64,000 nt of DNA, from NCBI RefSeq assembly GCF_030151085.1, contig NZ_JASLER010000070.1, positions 1-64,000 of the forward strand. The letters are read 5' to 3'. This stretch comes from Bacteroides sp. (lineage in GTDB: Bacteria > Bacteroidota > Bacteroidia > Bacteroidales > Bacteroidaceae). The translations under genes were made by a program, and so were the position numbers. Below the pieces are notes generated by a model. The model saw nothing but the letters and a program-made list of their open reading frames with translations. It ran no database searches and was not told the origin of the DNA. Below are positions 63,623 to 64,000 of the stretch, piece by piece (the first letter of the stretch is position 1; the number at the start of each line of letters is the position of its first letter).

Positions 63623-64000
63623 ATGAAAAGACATCTGTTATTGATGTACTTTATGACTCTGTTCACTTGGGGTGCAATTTATGCTTCACCGTATAACATT
63701 GCGCCTCAAAGTCGTGTGTCAGCTTCTTCTGTATTGAATGAATCATACGAAGCGGCTAATGTAACCGATCAGGTTATTCGCATTGCGGGTAAAGGCGAAT
63801 GGGCATCAAAAAGTACAATGACTTTCTGGGGACAAATAGATTATCCTTGGATACAGTTAGATTGGGAGAAACCGGTATGTATCAATAAAGTGGTATTGTA
63901 TGACCGTCCCGATAAGAATACGCATGTAGCAGGAGGTATCTTGCACTTCAGTGACGGGAGTTTTGTCAATGTATGGCAGATTTCTAATGATGGTAGTCCA
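63623..64000 (+). CDS. Exported protein with N-terminal galactose-binding-like domain, cut by the window end
   Basis: From the ATG at 63623 there are 126 open codons to the window edge. It has a signal peptide ending near IYASP (residue ~22). It then reads IAPQSRVSASSVLNESYEAANVTDQ, a discoidin/DUF7402-like start, with WIQLDWEKPVCINKVVLYDRP typical of F5/8-type C beta-sandwiches. The catalytic part, if any, is outside the window. In this setting a further glycoside hydrolase (another GH92 for example) is plausible but not shown. It starts 10 nt after the GH95 stop, so it is in the same operon. Confidence 0.75.
   Translation, partial: MKRHLLLMYFMTLFTWGAIYASPYNIAPQSRVSASSVLNESYEAANVTDQVIRIAGKGEWASKSTMTFWGQIDYPWIQLDWEKPVCINKVVLYDRPDKNTHVAGGILHFSDGSFVNVWQISNDGSP

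Overview
The window looks like chromosomal DNA of a gut Bacteroides (or very close relative). The evidence is the recurring promoter -7 element TAnnTTTG, two SusC/SusD pairs, a type III glutamine synthetase, DUF5063, DUF3810, DUF5686, DUF6340 and DUF6377 proteins, a FecI/FecR/STN-TonB circuit, and many exported carbohydrate-active enzymes. No tRNA, rRNA, CRISPR array, transposase or phage gene was seen.

Layout. (1) 1-9957 is mostly housekeeping: a minus-strand operon DUF5063 / RNase D-like exonuclease / rRNA methyltransferase (cut by the left edge), a plus-strand run ftsK / LolA-like / trxB, then a GH20 hexosaminidase and a Crp/Fnr regulator on minus. (2) 10164-15921 holds type III glutamine synthetase (minus), a DUF5686 outer-membrane protein and type II pantothenate kinase (plus). 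(3) 15929-23894 is a compact minus-strand Sus-like locus: susC, susD, a DUF6377 membrane regulator with its own promoter, a deacetylase-like protein and an alpha/beta hydrolase, with no recognisable glycoside hydrolase. A 683-bp spacer with a striking 21-bp repeat palindrome separates it from rpsA. (4) 24578-36412 is again mostly core: rpsA, an internally duplicated lipoprotein, RNase Z, a sigma / membrane protein / Spy-like trio, mazG with an outer-membrane barrel and lipoprotein, DUF3810, a Cys-motif membrane protein and valS. (5) 36598-64000 is a large carbohydrate-utilisation region: a clan GH-A-like hydrolase; a minus-strand operon of a small secreted protein, a ThuA-fold protein and GH9; a divergent ECF sigma/FecR pair; an STN-containing SusC, SusD and DUF3823 lipoprotein; two tandem ~1000-residue proteins that join two beta-helix segments to a beta-propeller; two unrelated minus-strand genes; and a GH92 / GH95 / partial exported-protein operon that runs off the right edge.

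How the genes work together. In region 5 the outer-membrane SusC carries an STN signalling domain and lies beside the FecR anti-sigma and FecI-like sigma, so substrate binding at the pore is expected to switch on the locus (inferred from the FecIRA paradigm). SusD and the DUF3823 lipoprotein would capture glycan at the surface. The GH9, GH-A, GH92 (alpha-mannosidase family) and GH95 (alpha-L-fucosidase/galactosidase family) enzymes and the two double-helix/propeller proteins would degrade it. The combination does not match a substrate I can name. The tandem helix-propeller proteins, placed behind a strong terminator and separated by a 63-nt palindrome, are the best candidates for undescribed biochemistry.
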